A stretch of 64,000 nucleotides of DNA from an uncultured Anaerolineales bacterium (GCA_937928795.1 CALFWB010000059.1:27030-91029); one strand, 5' to 3'; shown: positions 50,952-60,891, counted from the first letter of the stretch. Translations and numbers: made by a program. Notes: generated from the letters alone by a model not told the origin.

Positions 50952-52126
50952 TCTCAGAGATTGATCTTATCGCCAATTTTGTGCAACGCTTTCAAGCTCA
51001 GCCCCGTGTATTTGCCCGCGCGCCAGGGCGAGTCAATATCCTTGGAGAACATGTGGATTATAACGATGGCGTGGTTTTGCCGATGGCGATCGATCGCGAA
51101 GTTGGAATTGCCGCCCGAAAAATCGACTCAAACGAAGTTAACCTGGTAGCTTTGGATTTGAACGAGGAAGTAGTGTTTACGCAGCAGAGCCTTCAGGAGA
51201 AAAAGGATAAATGGGGAGAGCCTCTGCCCAAGTGGGCATTATATCCGGCGGGCGTGGCTTGGGTGCTTTCCCAGAAATGCCATCCTGTTAGCGGACTTCA
51301 AGCAGTGTTTTCCTCAAGTATCCCGATTGGGGCTGGTCTAAGTTCATCGGCAGCCGTTGAAGTGGCATTTGCCACCCTGTGGAGCGCATTGGATGGATGG
51401 CAACTTCAACCTTTGGAATTGGCTCAAGCTTGTCAGCAAGCTGAGAACGAGTATGTTGGGGTTGCTTGTGGTTTGTTGGACCAATTTTCCAGTGTTTGTG
51501 GGGTCGAAGGACATCTGTTGTTTTTTGATACACGCAGTTTAGAGTGGAAACCATTGCAGTTTTTTGAAGATTGTGTGATTGTGATTGCCGACTCGCGGGT
51601 TGAAAGGTCGTTGGCTAGCTCCGAATATAATCGCCGACGTGAGACCTGTGAAGAAGCGGTTCGACACTTACAACGTTTTTTACCGAACCTAAAGTCCTTA
51701 CGGGATATATCGCCGGTGGAGTTTGCTGCCTATCGGGAATACTTACCCCAAGAAGCGCAACGCCGTGCTGAGCATGTTGTCAAGGAAATTGCACGGGTAT
51801 ATTCTGCAGTTACTGCCCTGAAGAATCAAGATCGGCGCGCTTTTGGGGCGTTAATGTACGCCAGTCACTACAGCTTGCGCGACGATTATGAAGTCAGCCA
51901 TCCGAATTTAGACATCTTGGTTGAGATTGCCAAGCAGTTACCGGGTTGTTATGGGGCACGATTGACCGGCGCTGGGTTTGGTGGATGTACGGTGAACATG
52001 GTGGCGAAATCCGAAGTCGAGCGGTTTGTAGAACAGCTTGACCGCCTTTATTATGAGCGCACAAGGGTTCAAGGGAAAGTTTTTGCAGTGGTTGCAAGTC
52101 AAGGGGCAAGCTGGAAGTTGGTCTAG
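50948..52126 (+). CDS. galK: Galactokinase
   Basis: APGRVNILGEHVDYNDGVVLPMAID; IPIGAGLSSSAAVEVA; GARLTGAGFGGCTVNMV. Confidence 0.95.
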   Translation: MISEIDLIANFVQRFQAQPRVFARAPGRVNILGEHVDYNDGVVLPMAIDREVGIAARKIDSNEVNLVALDLNEEVVFTQQSLQEKKDKWGEPLPKWALYPAGVAWVLSQKCHPVSGLQAVFSSSIPIGAGLSSSAAVEVAFATLWSALDGWQLQPLELAQACQQAENEYVGVACGLLDQFSSVCGVEGHLLFFDTRSLEWKPLQFFEDCVIVIADSRVERSLASSEYNRRRETCEEAVRHLQRFLPNLKSLRDISPVEFAAYREYLPQEAQRRAEHVVKEIARVYSAVTALKNQDRRAFGALMYASHYSLRDDYEVSHPNLDILVEIAKQLPGCYGARLTGAGFGGCTVNMVAKSEVERFVEQLDRLYYERTRVQGKVFAVVASQGASWKLV

Positions 52127-53346
52127 GGGCGGATTCCCCACAGGCGAATTGTACCATCGTAAGAAGCAGAAGCAAGCAATTGTCCATTGGCTGAGAATTG
52201 CAGGAAATTAACCCCACGGCGATGCCCTTCTAATTTACGCAATTCTTCGCCGCTCGAAACGGACCAAATTTGAATGAGGGTAGATTGGAAACTGGAGCCC
52301 GAGGCAATAAGCTGTCCATTGGGGTTAAGAGCCAAACTCTCCACCACACCGCTGGCTTGCATGGTTTTTAGGCGTTCACCCTTTTCGATGTCCCATAAGA
52401 TGAGCGAGCCATCATAATGACCGGTAGCGAAGAAGGTGCCGTCGGGGGAAATCGCTAAACAGTTGGCTGCGCCGCTGAAGGAGGTCGGCAAAGAATAAAC
52501 CACTTCGCCTTTTTCCAAATCCCAAACCTTGATCGAGTAGCGGTCGGGGATAGTGATGAGCGTTTTTCCATCTGGAGAAATTGCCGTCGTCACGAGAATT
52601 CCCGTGCGGATGGTGCTAAGAATTTCCCAGGTGAGCGCATTGCGAAATTGGATTGCATTTTCTGCGTCCACAATGTTGCTATAAGCAATCGCTACCGTTT
52701 TGCCATCGGTAAGATATTGCACTTGACGAACGGCGCGATAGTCGCCGAAATAAGCAACGCGAGGATAGTTCGGCGCAATCCAAACCTGAACGTTGCCGAA
52801 GAAACTTTCAAGGCTTTCGCCGTAGCGGTGACCGGTCACGAGCCAGCGCCCATCGGGACTAAAGTCAAAGGTAGAGATGCCTTCATCGAGGGAGAAGATG
52901 GAAGAAACCTGCGGTTGGGATGGATCGATGAGATAGATTGAATTGGTCGTTGCCGCAGCGAGGAGAAAGCGAGTGGGATGCCACTTGAAATCGACCAATG
53001 GCGGGGTCTGATATTCGGTGATGCCGGAGACAAAGGCGGTGTTTGTGGTATCGATCAGGGGCAAAAGCGGCGGAATGGGAGTTTTGGCTTCGACCAGGAG
53101 CAAAGCGGTGGGCGTTAGGGTGGGTGTTGGGGTGGGCGTAAAGGTGGGTGTGAACGTTGGAAGTAAGGTGGCTGTTAGCGTTGGGGTAGGAGAGGGGGAT
53201 AGGGTGGCAGTGGAGGTTGGCGTGGGGGTGGATAGAAAGGATCGTGGTGATAAACGACAGAAGACTTGCGAAATTCCGAGACAAACGAGGGTCAAGCCAA
53301 AGGAAAGGCGGTAGAGCCTGGACGGAAGTTCATTGTGTAATCTCAT
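52123..53346 (-). CDS. WD40-repeat protein with N-terminal hydrophobic segment and PT-rich linker
   Basis: STPTPTSTATLSPSPTPTLTATLLPTFTPTFTPTPTPTLTPTAL linker; C-terminal ...LASASYDGTIRLWG WD repeats. Confidence 0.88.
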   Translation of the reverse strand: MRLHNELPSRLYRLSFGLTLVCLGISQVFCRLSPRSFLSTPTPTSTATLSPSPTPTLTATLLPTFTPTFTPTPTPTLTPTALLLVEAKTPIPPLLPLIDTTNTAFVSGITEYQTPPLVDFKWHPTRFLLAAATTNSIYLIDPSQPQVSSIFSLDEGISTFDFSPDGRWLVTGHRYGESLESFFGNVQVWIAPNYPRVAYFGDYRAVRQVQYLTDGKTVAIAYSNIVDAENAIQFRNALTWEILSTIRTGILVTTAISPDGKTLITIPDRYSIKVWDLEKGEVVYSLPTSFSGAANCLAISPDGTFFATGHYDGSLILWDIEKGERLKTMQASGVVESLALNPNGQLIASGSSFQSTLIQIWSVSSGEELRKLEGHRRGVNFLQFSANGQLLASASYDGTIRLWGIRP

Positions 53347-53362
53347 CCCTGCCTAATCCTCT

Positions 53363-56300
53363 TTATCTGGCAATGAAGGGGAAGTAATAGAGCCACGGTG
53401 TTTTGACCTTGACGAAGGCGAGATAGTCTCCTTGGGAATAATGGACATCCGAGCGGGTAAACGCAAAACCGCGGCTTGAGGGGTGGATCAAGCGAGCTTG
53501 ATAACGAATGGTCGTGCTTTGTTGAGCCGCTAGGCTTCCCTGCCAAACGAAGCCTTGTTCTTTTTCCGTTACCGAACCCAAATTGAACGTGATTGAGGTA
53601 GGGATAAGCTGAAGATGCTCGGAGAGGGTTTCGGTGATGGTTGCCTGAGCAGCAGTCACGCCTAGATTGCTAACAGTCAATGTAAAATCAATCGTATTTC
53701 CGCTGTACGCAGTTTCGGGGGAGCCTGCTTTTGTTATCTCTAGGTAGGGTTTATTGATCGAAATCAGGTGCCGATATTTGGCGACCAAACCCTGGCTATC
53801 GTAGAAGATTCCTTCGATGGGGATCAGCGCATCCTCTGAAATCGAATTGGAAACGCGCAACTTAGCCTGTAGAACGATTTTTTGCGAGAGAGGTAGATTG
53901 CCTTGAAAGATCAGGGCGTTTTCGGATGGGGAATATGACCAAGGTCCGCTGAGGCTGGATGGGATCAGGGTGGTGTTGGTGGGGATGGGAAGAACAAGGC
54001 GATCGGGCGAAGGACTAGGGATCCTACGGCTCAACTCAATAGTGATGGGTAGTTCACCTCCCTTGAGCACCGAGGGCGGAAGGCGAAACTTCGTATCCCC
54101 AAAGGGGCTAAGCCAGAAGAGTGTCCTTTGAATGAGCAATCGGCGCGGTTCGTCAGGCATTGTCTCTAAGGGGATGGAGAAGAAAGCCGAGCGAGCATCG
54201 GATGGTGGATGAAGGGTGCCGATGAGATTTAGGTTCTCATCCATCAGCAGTGGAATAGATTTCTGGGTTGGTGAGATGCTGTCGCTCCAATTCAAGAATG
54301 GAAACGAAAGGGAGGAAGCCTGAGGAGGAAGTTGCAAAGGGTTTTGGAGGAAGGGGATCGCTTGGGTGGCAGTGATGGAGAAGGCCGCAATGCCTATCCC
54401 TAACTTGTCCCGCAGGAAGTTGCTGTCGCGGCGGAGATCGAGCAAGTCTTGACTGCTGAGGAGTAACCCTCCACCTTGATCGAGGTAGCGGGATAGGCGG
54501 CTCTCGTTGTCTGCCGAAAGGGTAAAGTACCAATCGTAGCCGGTTGTCCAAAGGACAACAGGGTACATCTTTAGGGTGTCTGTGGTTGGGCTCTGTTGAA
54601 ACCCTTTGGTGACAAAGATGTCGTAAGGGAGGGGTAGATGATCCAATGGATCGAGGAAGCTGGGTAGATGGTCATACCACACCTGATCGTCCACAACTAA
54701 GAGTGGAGCCGGTGTTTTAACTTGCATTGTTAGGGTATCTTGAACGGAAGGATTGTTTTGACTGGTAATCCTAAGTGTAAAGATAGAATTTTGTTGGCGG
54801 AGGGCGGAAGGAGGAATTTGAACTGTGGCAGTGAGGATGGCTGAAGCGCAGGAAGCCAAGCTTAGGGTAGAGGAGTTGCTAAACGATTGTCCATTGGGGA
54901 GTTGGATGGAGGTTTGCCACGTCGCCCCTTGAATTTCGAGTTGATAGGTATCGGCTTGAGTGCCGCGGTTGACAAGTTGGAATGTACCGGTCACAATTTG
55001 ACCGGGTTGGGCAACCATGCTGTTCTGGTGAAATTGGGCCAACAAAGCATAGGGTTCTTTTGGGGTGGTAAACCAATCTATGGCGCGTTGGAGCAGAGCG
55101 TTTCGGGTGTTTTCTGGTCCGGCGCCCTCCAAACCGAAGCCAAACCATATCCCTTTGAAGGGTACACAGTACGATGAATAGACTCCCCCGGTTTCATCTC
55201 CATTCCAGATGAGACCAGCTTCTGTGCGCAGGGAATTGGAAATTACAACGGAGTCGGGATGGAATTGTTGTTGAGCGCTGTCTGGGGTGTTCAGATTGAC
55301 GGTCAAGCCGGCAAAGGGACTGTCTTCTTTCCCAACAAGTGGCGTAAGCAGCCCTTCGTCTCTGAATAAGATTCCCATTTGATCTTGAAGGTAATATTGG
55401 GGCATTAAGAAGTTGGGTCCGCCGGCGTCGAGATAAGCGATGTCCTCACCGCTGATCAGCAGGTTGCCGCCAACGCTAAGATAATCCGAAATGACTTCAC
55501 CTGACCCGATCAAGCCGGGAGAGTCGCCCGGCGCTGACCAAATAACCAGATCGTAAGCCCGCAGGGTGGTTATGGAGGGACGGTCATCGGGAATGCCGTT
55601 GACCCCATAGGGACTTCGGATAGACAATTTGTCGAAAGGATAAAGATTAGCTTCTAGAGCGCGTTCATAGAAGCCAATTTGACTGCGATAGTACCATGGG
55701 CCACTATCAACGAGGAGAATGTGAGGGGCTTTTTCAAGCAATATATCAGGGGAGTAGATTTGTCCGACTTGAACGCTATAGGGTAATTTCTGTATGCGAT
55801 GTCTTGCGGAGCGAACCGAGATCTGCCAAGACCCTTCTGGCAGGCGGAGCTGAAATTCGCCATTGGATGGATTGGTTTGCACAGCGAGCGGTGTTCCTTC
55901 GACGGTCAAGGTGGCAGAGAGCGGGATGTGGGTAGCCACTTCGAGCACCCTCCCGAGGATGAAGCCTGAAGGTTTGGGAGATAAGATTAATTCAACGGTT
56001 GTGGTTTGCAGGTTTTGGATGTAGATGCTGGTTTGGGTTTGTGGCTCGTAATCGAAGCGCGCAACTGTGAGGTCATAGAGTCCTGGCGGCAGATGAACTT
56101 CAAAGCTGCCGTCTGCTTGGGTGCTGAGGGCGATCACAGTTGGGTTCGTTGGATGACGATCTTGAACCGTTAGGGTTGCAAAAGGGATGGGCTGATTGGT
56201 AATTGCTTCCTTAACACTCCCACGCAGGATTCCATTTTGAGTCACTTGTAACGCCGCCGCATACGCATTGACCAGACCATAGCCGCTGACGTTGTTGGGG

Positions 56301-57694
56301 ATGGTGGTTGAGAGGGGTTCAGCGGTTTGGAGCAGAATTTGCTCGAGTTGATCGACGCCGAGATTGGGGTTGGCTTCGAGGAGCAACGCGGCGATCCCGG
56401 CGACGTGAGGAGCTGCCATAGAGGTACCGTCCATCTTCGCATAGCCACCACCAGGGAAAGCGGAAATAACATTGACACCCGGAGCGCTCAGTTCCGGCTT
56501 GACTTCCCCCCAACTGCTAGGTCCGCGGGAGGAAAAATGGGTGGGTAACTTGCTTTCATCCACGGCGCCGACAGCCAAGGCTTCTGGGTAGCTAGCTGGC
56601 GCACCGATAGTATCTCGCTGGGGCCCGTTGTTGCCGGCGGAGAAGACCGGCAAAATTCCGGCTGCTCGCAGGCTTTGAACGTCAGCGCGAAAGCGGGGGT
56701 CGCTGCCAACATCGCTGCCCCAAGAGTTGTTAACAATATCCGGCGCTAGGGCAGGATTGCCAGCCGGCGCCAATATCCATTCAAACGCCGCGTGAATCCA
56801 AGACTCATAGGTGTATCCCTGATTGGTGAAGGCTTTTACGGCGATCCATTTGGCGCGTGGTGCAACGCCAATGCGGTGACCTAAGCCATCGTCTCCAACC
56901 ATGCTGCCCATTGTGTGGGTGCCATGGCCAAGTCCATCGCCGGGATAAAGATAAGGTTCACCGGTGACGACGTACCAATTTCCCTGATGTTGAGCCGGTC
57001 CGTGAGGGTTGTAACCGCGGTATTGCTTCTGCAGGGCGGGATGAAAACCGTCAACACCGCTATCGATACTGGCGACAACAACCCCTTCTCCCTTCAGTTG
57101 AAGGAATTGCTCCACTTTGTCAACTTCGACAAGGTCAAGATTGTAGATCAATTCATCTAAGGAGGCTAGTTCCAATTCCATGTATGGAGCAGTTTCCAGT
57201 TCAATTTTTTCATCCGGACGAATGAAAATCACATCGCTGCGGGTTGAGAGTGCTTTTATTAAGGCTGAGCTTGCTTTCAGGGAAACAACCGGGCTGACCC
57301 AGAAGGCGCGGATGTCACTTGCTTGCCCTCGGCGTCTTGCGGCATTGAGAGTTTGCATCAGCCCCATCGTCCGCAGTTCAGCTTCCTGTTGGAGAAACGA
57401 AACGATGCTTGTTCTTTGCTCTTCTTTGGAGGCAAAGAATTGTTCGGATAAGAAGCTGAAGGATGTTTCATTACGCTTCTGCTCAATGACGAGAGGGATC
57501 AACTCTTCGGATTGTGGATTGACAAGGTGGCGGATCAAGTCGGGATGGAGCTTCTTCCAGTCAACCTCTTCCGGTAAAGTCGGTGCGGGGTAGGTGTTTG
57601 CTTGGGTAGGCTGAGAAGTAATGGCTGCGAGCAACAAACTGACTGCTAGCACAGCAAGGAAAACCGAAATGATCATCAGAAAATTGCGTCGCAT
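53363..57694 (-). CDS. Secreted subtilisin-family (S8) serine protease, multidomain
   Basis: 1443 aa; VVASIDSGVDG, GHGTHTMGSMVGDDG, GTSMAAPHVAGIAALL; carboxypeptidase-regulatory-like repeats, DUF11-like C-terminus; ends YYFPFIAR. Confidence 0.92.
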   Translation of the reverse strand: MRRNFLMIISVFLAVLAVSLLLAAITSQPTQANTYPAPTLPEEVDWKKLHPDLIRHLVNPQSEELIPLVIEQKRNETSFSFLSEQFFASKEEQRTSIVSFLQQEAELRTMGLMQTLNAARRRGQASDIRAFWVSPVVSLKASSALIKALSTRSDVIFIRPDEKIELETAPYMELELASLDELIYNLDLVEVDKVEQFLQLKGEGVVVASIDSGVDGFHPALQKQYRGYNPHGPAQHQGNWYVVTGEPYLYPGDGLGHGTHTMGSMVGDDGLGHRIGVAPRAKWIAVKAFTNQGYTYESWIHAAFEWILAPAGNPALAPDIVNNSWGSDVGSDPRFRADVQSLRAAGILPVFSAGNNGPQRDTIGAPASYPEALAVGAVDESKLPTHFSSRGPSSWGEVKPELSAPGVNVISAFPGGGYAKMDGTSMAAPHVAGIAALLLEANPNLGVDQLEQILLQTAEPLSTTIPNNVSGYGLVNAYAAALQVTQNGILRGSVKEAITNQPIPFATLTVQDRHPTNPTVIALSTQADGSFEVHLPPGLYDLTVARFDYEPQTQTSIYIQNLQTTTVELILSPKPSGFILGRVLEVATHIPLSATLTVEGTPLAVQTNPSNGEFQLRLPEGSWQISVRSARHRIQKLPYSVQVGQIYSPDILLEKAPHILLVDSGPWYYRSQIGFYERALEANLYPFDKLSIRSPYGVNGIPDDRPSITTLRAYDLVIWSAPGDSPGLIGSGEVISDYLSVGGNLLISGEDIAYLDAGGPNFLMPQYYLQDQMGILFRDEGLLTPLVGKEDSPFAGLTVNLNTPDSAQQQFHPDSVVISNSLRTEAGLIWNGDETGGVYSSYCVPFKGIWFGFGLEGAGPENTRNALLQRAIDWFTTPKEPYALLAQFHQNSMVAQPGQIVTGTFQLVNRGTQADTYQLEIQGATWQTSIQLPNGQSFSNSSTLSLASCASAILTATVQIPPSALRQQNSIFTLRITSQNNPSVQDTLTMQVKTPAPLLVVDDQVWYDHLPSFLDPLDHLPLPYDIFVTKGFQQSPTTDTLKMYPVVLWTTGYDWYFTLSADNESRLSRYLDQGGGLLLSSQDLLDLRRDSNFLRDKLGIGIAAFSITATQAIPFLQNPLQLPPQASSLSFPFLNWSDSISPTQKSIPLLMDENLNLIGTLHPPSDARSAFFSIPLETMPDEPRRLLIQRTLFWLSPFGDTKFRLPPSVLKGGELPITIELSRRIPSPSPDRLVLPIPTNTTLIPSSLSGPWSYSPSENALIFQGNLPLSQKIVLQAKLRVSNSISEDALIPIEGIFYDSQGLVAKYRHLISINKPYLEITKAGSPETAYSGNTIDFTLTVSNLGVTAAQATITETLSEHLQLIPTSITFNLGSVTEKEQGFVWQGSLAAQQSTTIRYQARLIHPSSRGFAFTRSDVHYSQGDYLAFVKVKTPWLYYFPFIAR

Positions 57695-57705
57695 GGGTCG
57701 CCTCC

Positions 57706-60093
57706 TTAACTCAGCTTGACAATGGTTACGCCCTCGCCACCTTCTTGCTCTTGGCCGGGTTCAAAGGAGAGAATGTGAGGATGTTTGCGCAGATGTTCTC
57801 GAATCGCTTGCCGCAAACGCCCGCTGCCTTTTCCATGAATGAGGCGCACAAAAGGCAATCCAGCAAATAAAGCCGAATCTAAATAACGGTCGATTGTTTC
57901 AATGGCTTCATCGGCGCGTAGGCCACGCAAGTCGAGTTCCCAAGAGGGCGTTTCTTTTGCCGATGGAAGATGAGTAGAAGGCAATTCTGAACGGCCGAGA
58001 GGTGAAGCTGTTTCCTCTTCTTCCAGGAGGAGGTCCTGCAAATCAGATTGCACTCTTAGTCTGCCGGCTTGGACTTCAACCTGTTCTCCACTGATGCTGG
58101 TGAGGATCCCTTTGACTCCTAGGGAGCGCAGTTTGACTTTATCTCCTATTTTCAATGGGCGAGATGTTTGTTGGACTCTTTTCTTGCGTTGTTGTTCTCG
58201 AGTCTTAAGTTTGACGAGCTGTTCGAGTTCTTCAATCTGGGCGGTCATCTCATGAACATGAATAGACTCTCCTAATTGCTCTGTGTGCTTATCCTCGCGA
58301 CGCAATTTGCGCAATGCTTCTCTGACTTCTTCTAAGAGTTGATTGGCTTCTTGTTGGGTTGCTTCCAAAATTTTCAAACGCTCGCTCTCGATGTTCTCTA
58401 GGCGTTCGTTCAATTCTTTGCGCAGCTTTTCTGCTTCTTTGCGATGGAGCTCAGCTTGCTGATAAGCTTGACGGGCAAGCTCGCGATGGCGTTGGATTTC
58501 GTCCAATAAACCTTGGCTTTCTAATTCGCCAGGAGTCAGGTCTTGGCGCGCTTTTTCAATGATTGCTTCAGGCATTCCCAATCGCTGGGCTATGGCGATC
58601 GCGTTGGATCGCCCTGGCAGTCCAATCGAAAGGTGATAGGTGGGTTGCAGGGTTTCTAGATCAAATTCCACACTGGCGTTCATCGCGCCGGGGGTAACAT
58701 GGGCAAACACCTTCAACTCCGGGTGATGAGTGGTAACAAGGCAGGGAATTTTCTTTTCCAGTAAATAGGCAAGAATTGCCCTAGCTAGAGCAGAGCCTTC
58801 TTGAGGATCGGTGCCGGCGCCAAGTTCGTCTAAGATAACCAAGGAGCGGGAGGTAGCATAGTTCAAGATGTGGACGATGTTCTTAATATGCCCTGAAAAC
58901 GTGGATAAGGACTGTTCGATTGATTGCTCATCGCCGATGTCGGCAAAGATATTCTCAAAGACGGAGAGCGTAGCAGCCTTAACCGGAATTGGCAAGCCAG
59001 TTTGAGCCATCAAAGCCAGCAAACCAACTGTTTTGAGTGTGACTGTTTTCCCCCCGGTGTTCGGACCGGTAATGACTAGGGCGAAAGCTTCGTGAGTCAA
59101 TTCAATGTCAATGGGAACGACTCTTTGCGGGTCTAATAATGGGTGGCGAGCTTGAGTGAATTGAAGGATGTAAGGAGAAGTGGCCGGTTTGTTCTCTTGC
59201 GCGCTTAGAGAAATGATTTGGGGTTGGATCGCGTCAATTTCGAGAGCATATTTGGCACAGGCTAAGATCAGATCGAATTGTGCTATAACCGAGAGACAAT
59301 TTGTGATGGAATCTGAAACCGCGGCAATCGCTTTAGAAAGCCTCAACAAAATGCGGCGTTCTTCGTCCCTCTCCTCTAGTTGAAGTTGGCGATGCTGATT
59401 GTTCAATTCGACCACGCTGAGAGGTTCAATGAACAACGTAGCTCCAGAAGCAGATTGGTCGTGAACGATAGCGGGGATACGTCCCTTAAAGTCGGTGCGG
59501 ATAGGGATTACATAGCGTCCTTCGCGTTGAGTAATAATTGGTTCTTGTAGGATGGGGACGATGGCCGGATCGGAAATCATCTGTTGTAGTTTTGAAAGCA
59601 GGCGGCTGCGAGTCGTTTTCAACTCGGATCGGATGGCTGACAGGGCTGGTGAGGCGCTATCCAGAATCTCGCCATGATCCGAAATGGCTAAGGAGATGGC
59701 TTCGATCAAACCGGCCGGAATCTCCATGCTCAACACCAATTCGCTGAGTTTTGGATACTCAAGTCGCTGGCGGTCAAATGCGCGGAAGAGGGATCGAGCG
59801 GTGATGAGCGTGTCCTTTAGGTCTAAGAGTTCCTGTGGGGTTGCCACACCGTCGTGCTTGGCAAGGTCAATGATTGGGCGAATATCGTGCGCTCCGCCGA
59901 GACCGGCTTGGTTGAATTTATGCAAATACCGTATCGCTTCTTGGATCAGATTTTGGCGGCTGAGGATCTCTAGGGGATCGGTGAGCGGCTTCAATGAGAG
60001 AGCTAACTCTGCGGAAGGGCGGAAGGCGGTATAGCCTTCGATTTTGCGCAGAATTTTCGGAAAATCCAGCATGTTGAGGGTTTTATCGTCCAT
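57706..60093 (-). CDS. mutS2: Endonuclease MutS2
   Basis: ITGPNTGGKTVTLKTVGL; ELGAGTDPQEGSALARAIL; C-terminal Smr domain LDLRGLRADEAIE..LIHGKGSGRLR. Confidence 0.95.
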   Translation of the reverse strand: MDDKTLNMLDFPKILRKIEGYTAFRPSAELALSLKPLTDPLEILSRQNLIQEAIRYLHKFNQAGLGGAHDIRPIIDLAKHDGVATPQELLDLKDTLITARSLFRAFDRQRLEYPKLSELVLSMEIPAGLIEAISLAISDHGEILDSASPALSAIRSELKTTRSRLLSKLQQMISDPAIVPILQEPIITQREGRYVIPIRTDFKGRIPAIVHDQSASGATLFIEPLSVVELNNQHRQLQLEERDEERRILLRLSKAIAAVSDSITNCLSVIAQFDLILACAKYALEIDAIQPQIISLSAQENKPATSPYILQFTQARHPLLDPQRVVPIDIELTHEAFALVITGPNTGGKTVTLKTVGLLALMAQTGLPIPVKAATLSVFENIFADIGDEQSIEQSLSTFSGHIKNIVHILNYATSRSLVILDELGAGTDPQEGSALARAILAYLLEKKIPCLVTTHHPELKVFAHVTPGAMNASVEFDLETLQPTYHLSIGLPGRSNAIAIAQRLGMPEAIIEKARQDLTPGELESQGLLDEIQRHRELARQAYQQAELHRKEAEKLRKELNERLENIESERLKILEATQQEANQLLEEVREALRKLRREDKHTEQLGESIHVHEMTAQIEELEQLVKLKTREQQRKKRVQQTSRPLKIGDKVKLRSLGVKGILTSISGEQVEVQAGRLRVQSDLQDLLLEEEETASPLGRSELPSTHLPSAKETPSWELDLRGLRADEAIETIDRYLDSALFAGLPFVRLIHGKGSGRLRQAIREHLRKHPHILSFEPGQEQEGGEGVTIVKLS

Positions 60094-60324
60094 GGAAATT
60101 CACCTTAATCGAGGTGCAGTTTACCATAGGGCAACTATAAAATGGAAGATATGAAATAAAAGTGATAGGACGACGCCTTGCAGTCATCCTTTGGTTGACC
60201 ATATTGGTGCAAACACTTGAACAGACGCAGAGGCAGAAGGATGTTTTCATTTCTTGAAAATGTGGTATATTGAAATAGTCATAGATGATTTTTATCAGGT
60301 TTGTTGGCATTGGAGGATTAATCG

Positions 60325-60474
60325 ATGATTTTTCCGCAAGCATTCGAAAAGGGTCAAGGATTAGTAGAATATGGCATGATCTTGATTTTAGTTGCCGTGG
60401 TTGTCATTATAGTCGTTTATCTTCTTGGTCCGGCGATCGGCAACATGTACAGTCAAGTCACAGCGGGGATTTAA
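60325..60474 (+). CDS. Flp/Fap-type pilin (49 aa, absent from supplied ORF track)
   Basis: ATG..TAA translates to MIFPQAFEKGQGLVEYGMILILVAVVVIIVVYLLGPAIGNMYSQVTAGI; G-QGLVEY prepilin-like motif with a single hydrophobic helix; GGAG upstream. Confidence 0.88.
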   Translation: MIFPQAFEKGQGLVEYGMILILVAVVVIIVVYLLGPAIGNMYSQVTAGI

Positions 60475-60486
60475 GCGAAATCCCCC

Positions 60487-60515
60487 TTGTCTTGTCAGTC
60501 AGCATCGAGTATAAT
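60487..60515 (+). promoter_or_regulatory. Promoter of tRNA-Val
   Basis: TTGTCT - 17 bp - TATAAT, 11 bp before the tRNA 5' end. Confidence 0.6.
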
Positions 60516-60526
60516 TTCCAATTGTA

Positions 60527-60601
60527 GGGCGCATAGCTCAGTTGGTCAGAGCGCACGGTTCACATCCGTGAGGTTCGGGGGTTCGAGCCCCTCTGCGCCC
60601 A
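60527..60601 (+). tRNA. tRNA-Val (CAC)
   Basis: GGGCGCA/TGCGCCC acceptor; anticodon arm CACGG-TTCACAT-CCGTG; T-loop TTCGAGC. Confidence 0.96.
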
Positions 60602-60630
60602 CTTAAGATCGGTTTTACCTCTATTTCCGG

Positions 60631-60660
60631 TAACGCACCTCATGATCCGTAGGTGCGTTA
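60631..60660 (+). terminator. Terminator after tRNA-Val
   Basis: TAACGCACCT-10nt-AGGTGCGTTA followed by TGTGCTTTT. Confidence 0.7.
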
Positions 60661-60813
60661 TGTGCTTTTAGCAGGAAATTTGCATTGAGTGAACAAGCAA
60701 CTGCTGGCTGAAAGCGGTTGCCCCCACGAGCGCTTTTCCCCTATAGGTCTTGCCGCATAGCCACTTAGGAGGCTAGTGAGCAAGCTTGCTGTTCAACAAT
60801 CGGTACTAATTTC

Positions 60814-60833
60814 CTTAATCAAACTTAATCAAA
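60814..60833. promoter_or_regulatory. Perfect 10-bp tandem repeat (CTTAATCAAA x2), candidate operator
   Basis: CTTAATCAAACTTAATCAAA read directly, ~80 bp upstream of the GntR-family gene. Confidence 0.5.
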
Positions 60834-60891
60834 TGCATCTCTTGCGTTTTTTGCTAATCTGTGTTAAGATATGATTACTTGGTAGTTATCT

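Noticed and set aside
52123-53346. G-rich tract as telomere-like or integrative repeat
   Set aside because: It is fully explained by the TP-rich linker of the WD40 protein; only the G4 potential is worth noting.
60631-60840. Possible tRNA-adjacent integration site / genomic island boundary at tRNA-Val
   Set aside because: No direct repeat of the tRNA 3' end was found in the window and no integrase is present; the genes beyond are ordinary metabolism.
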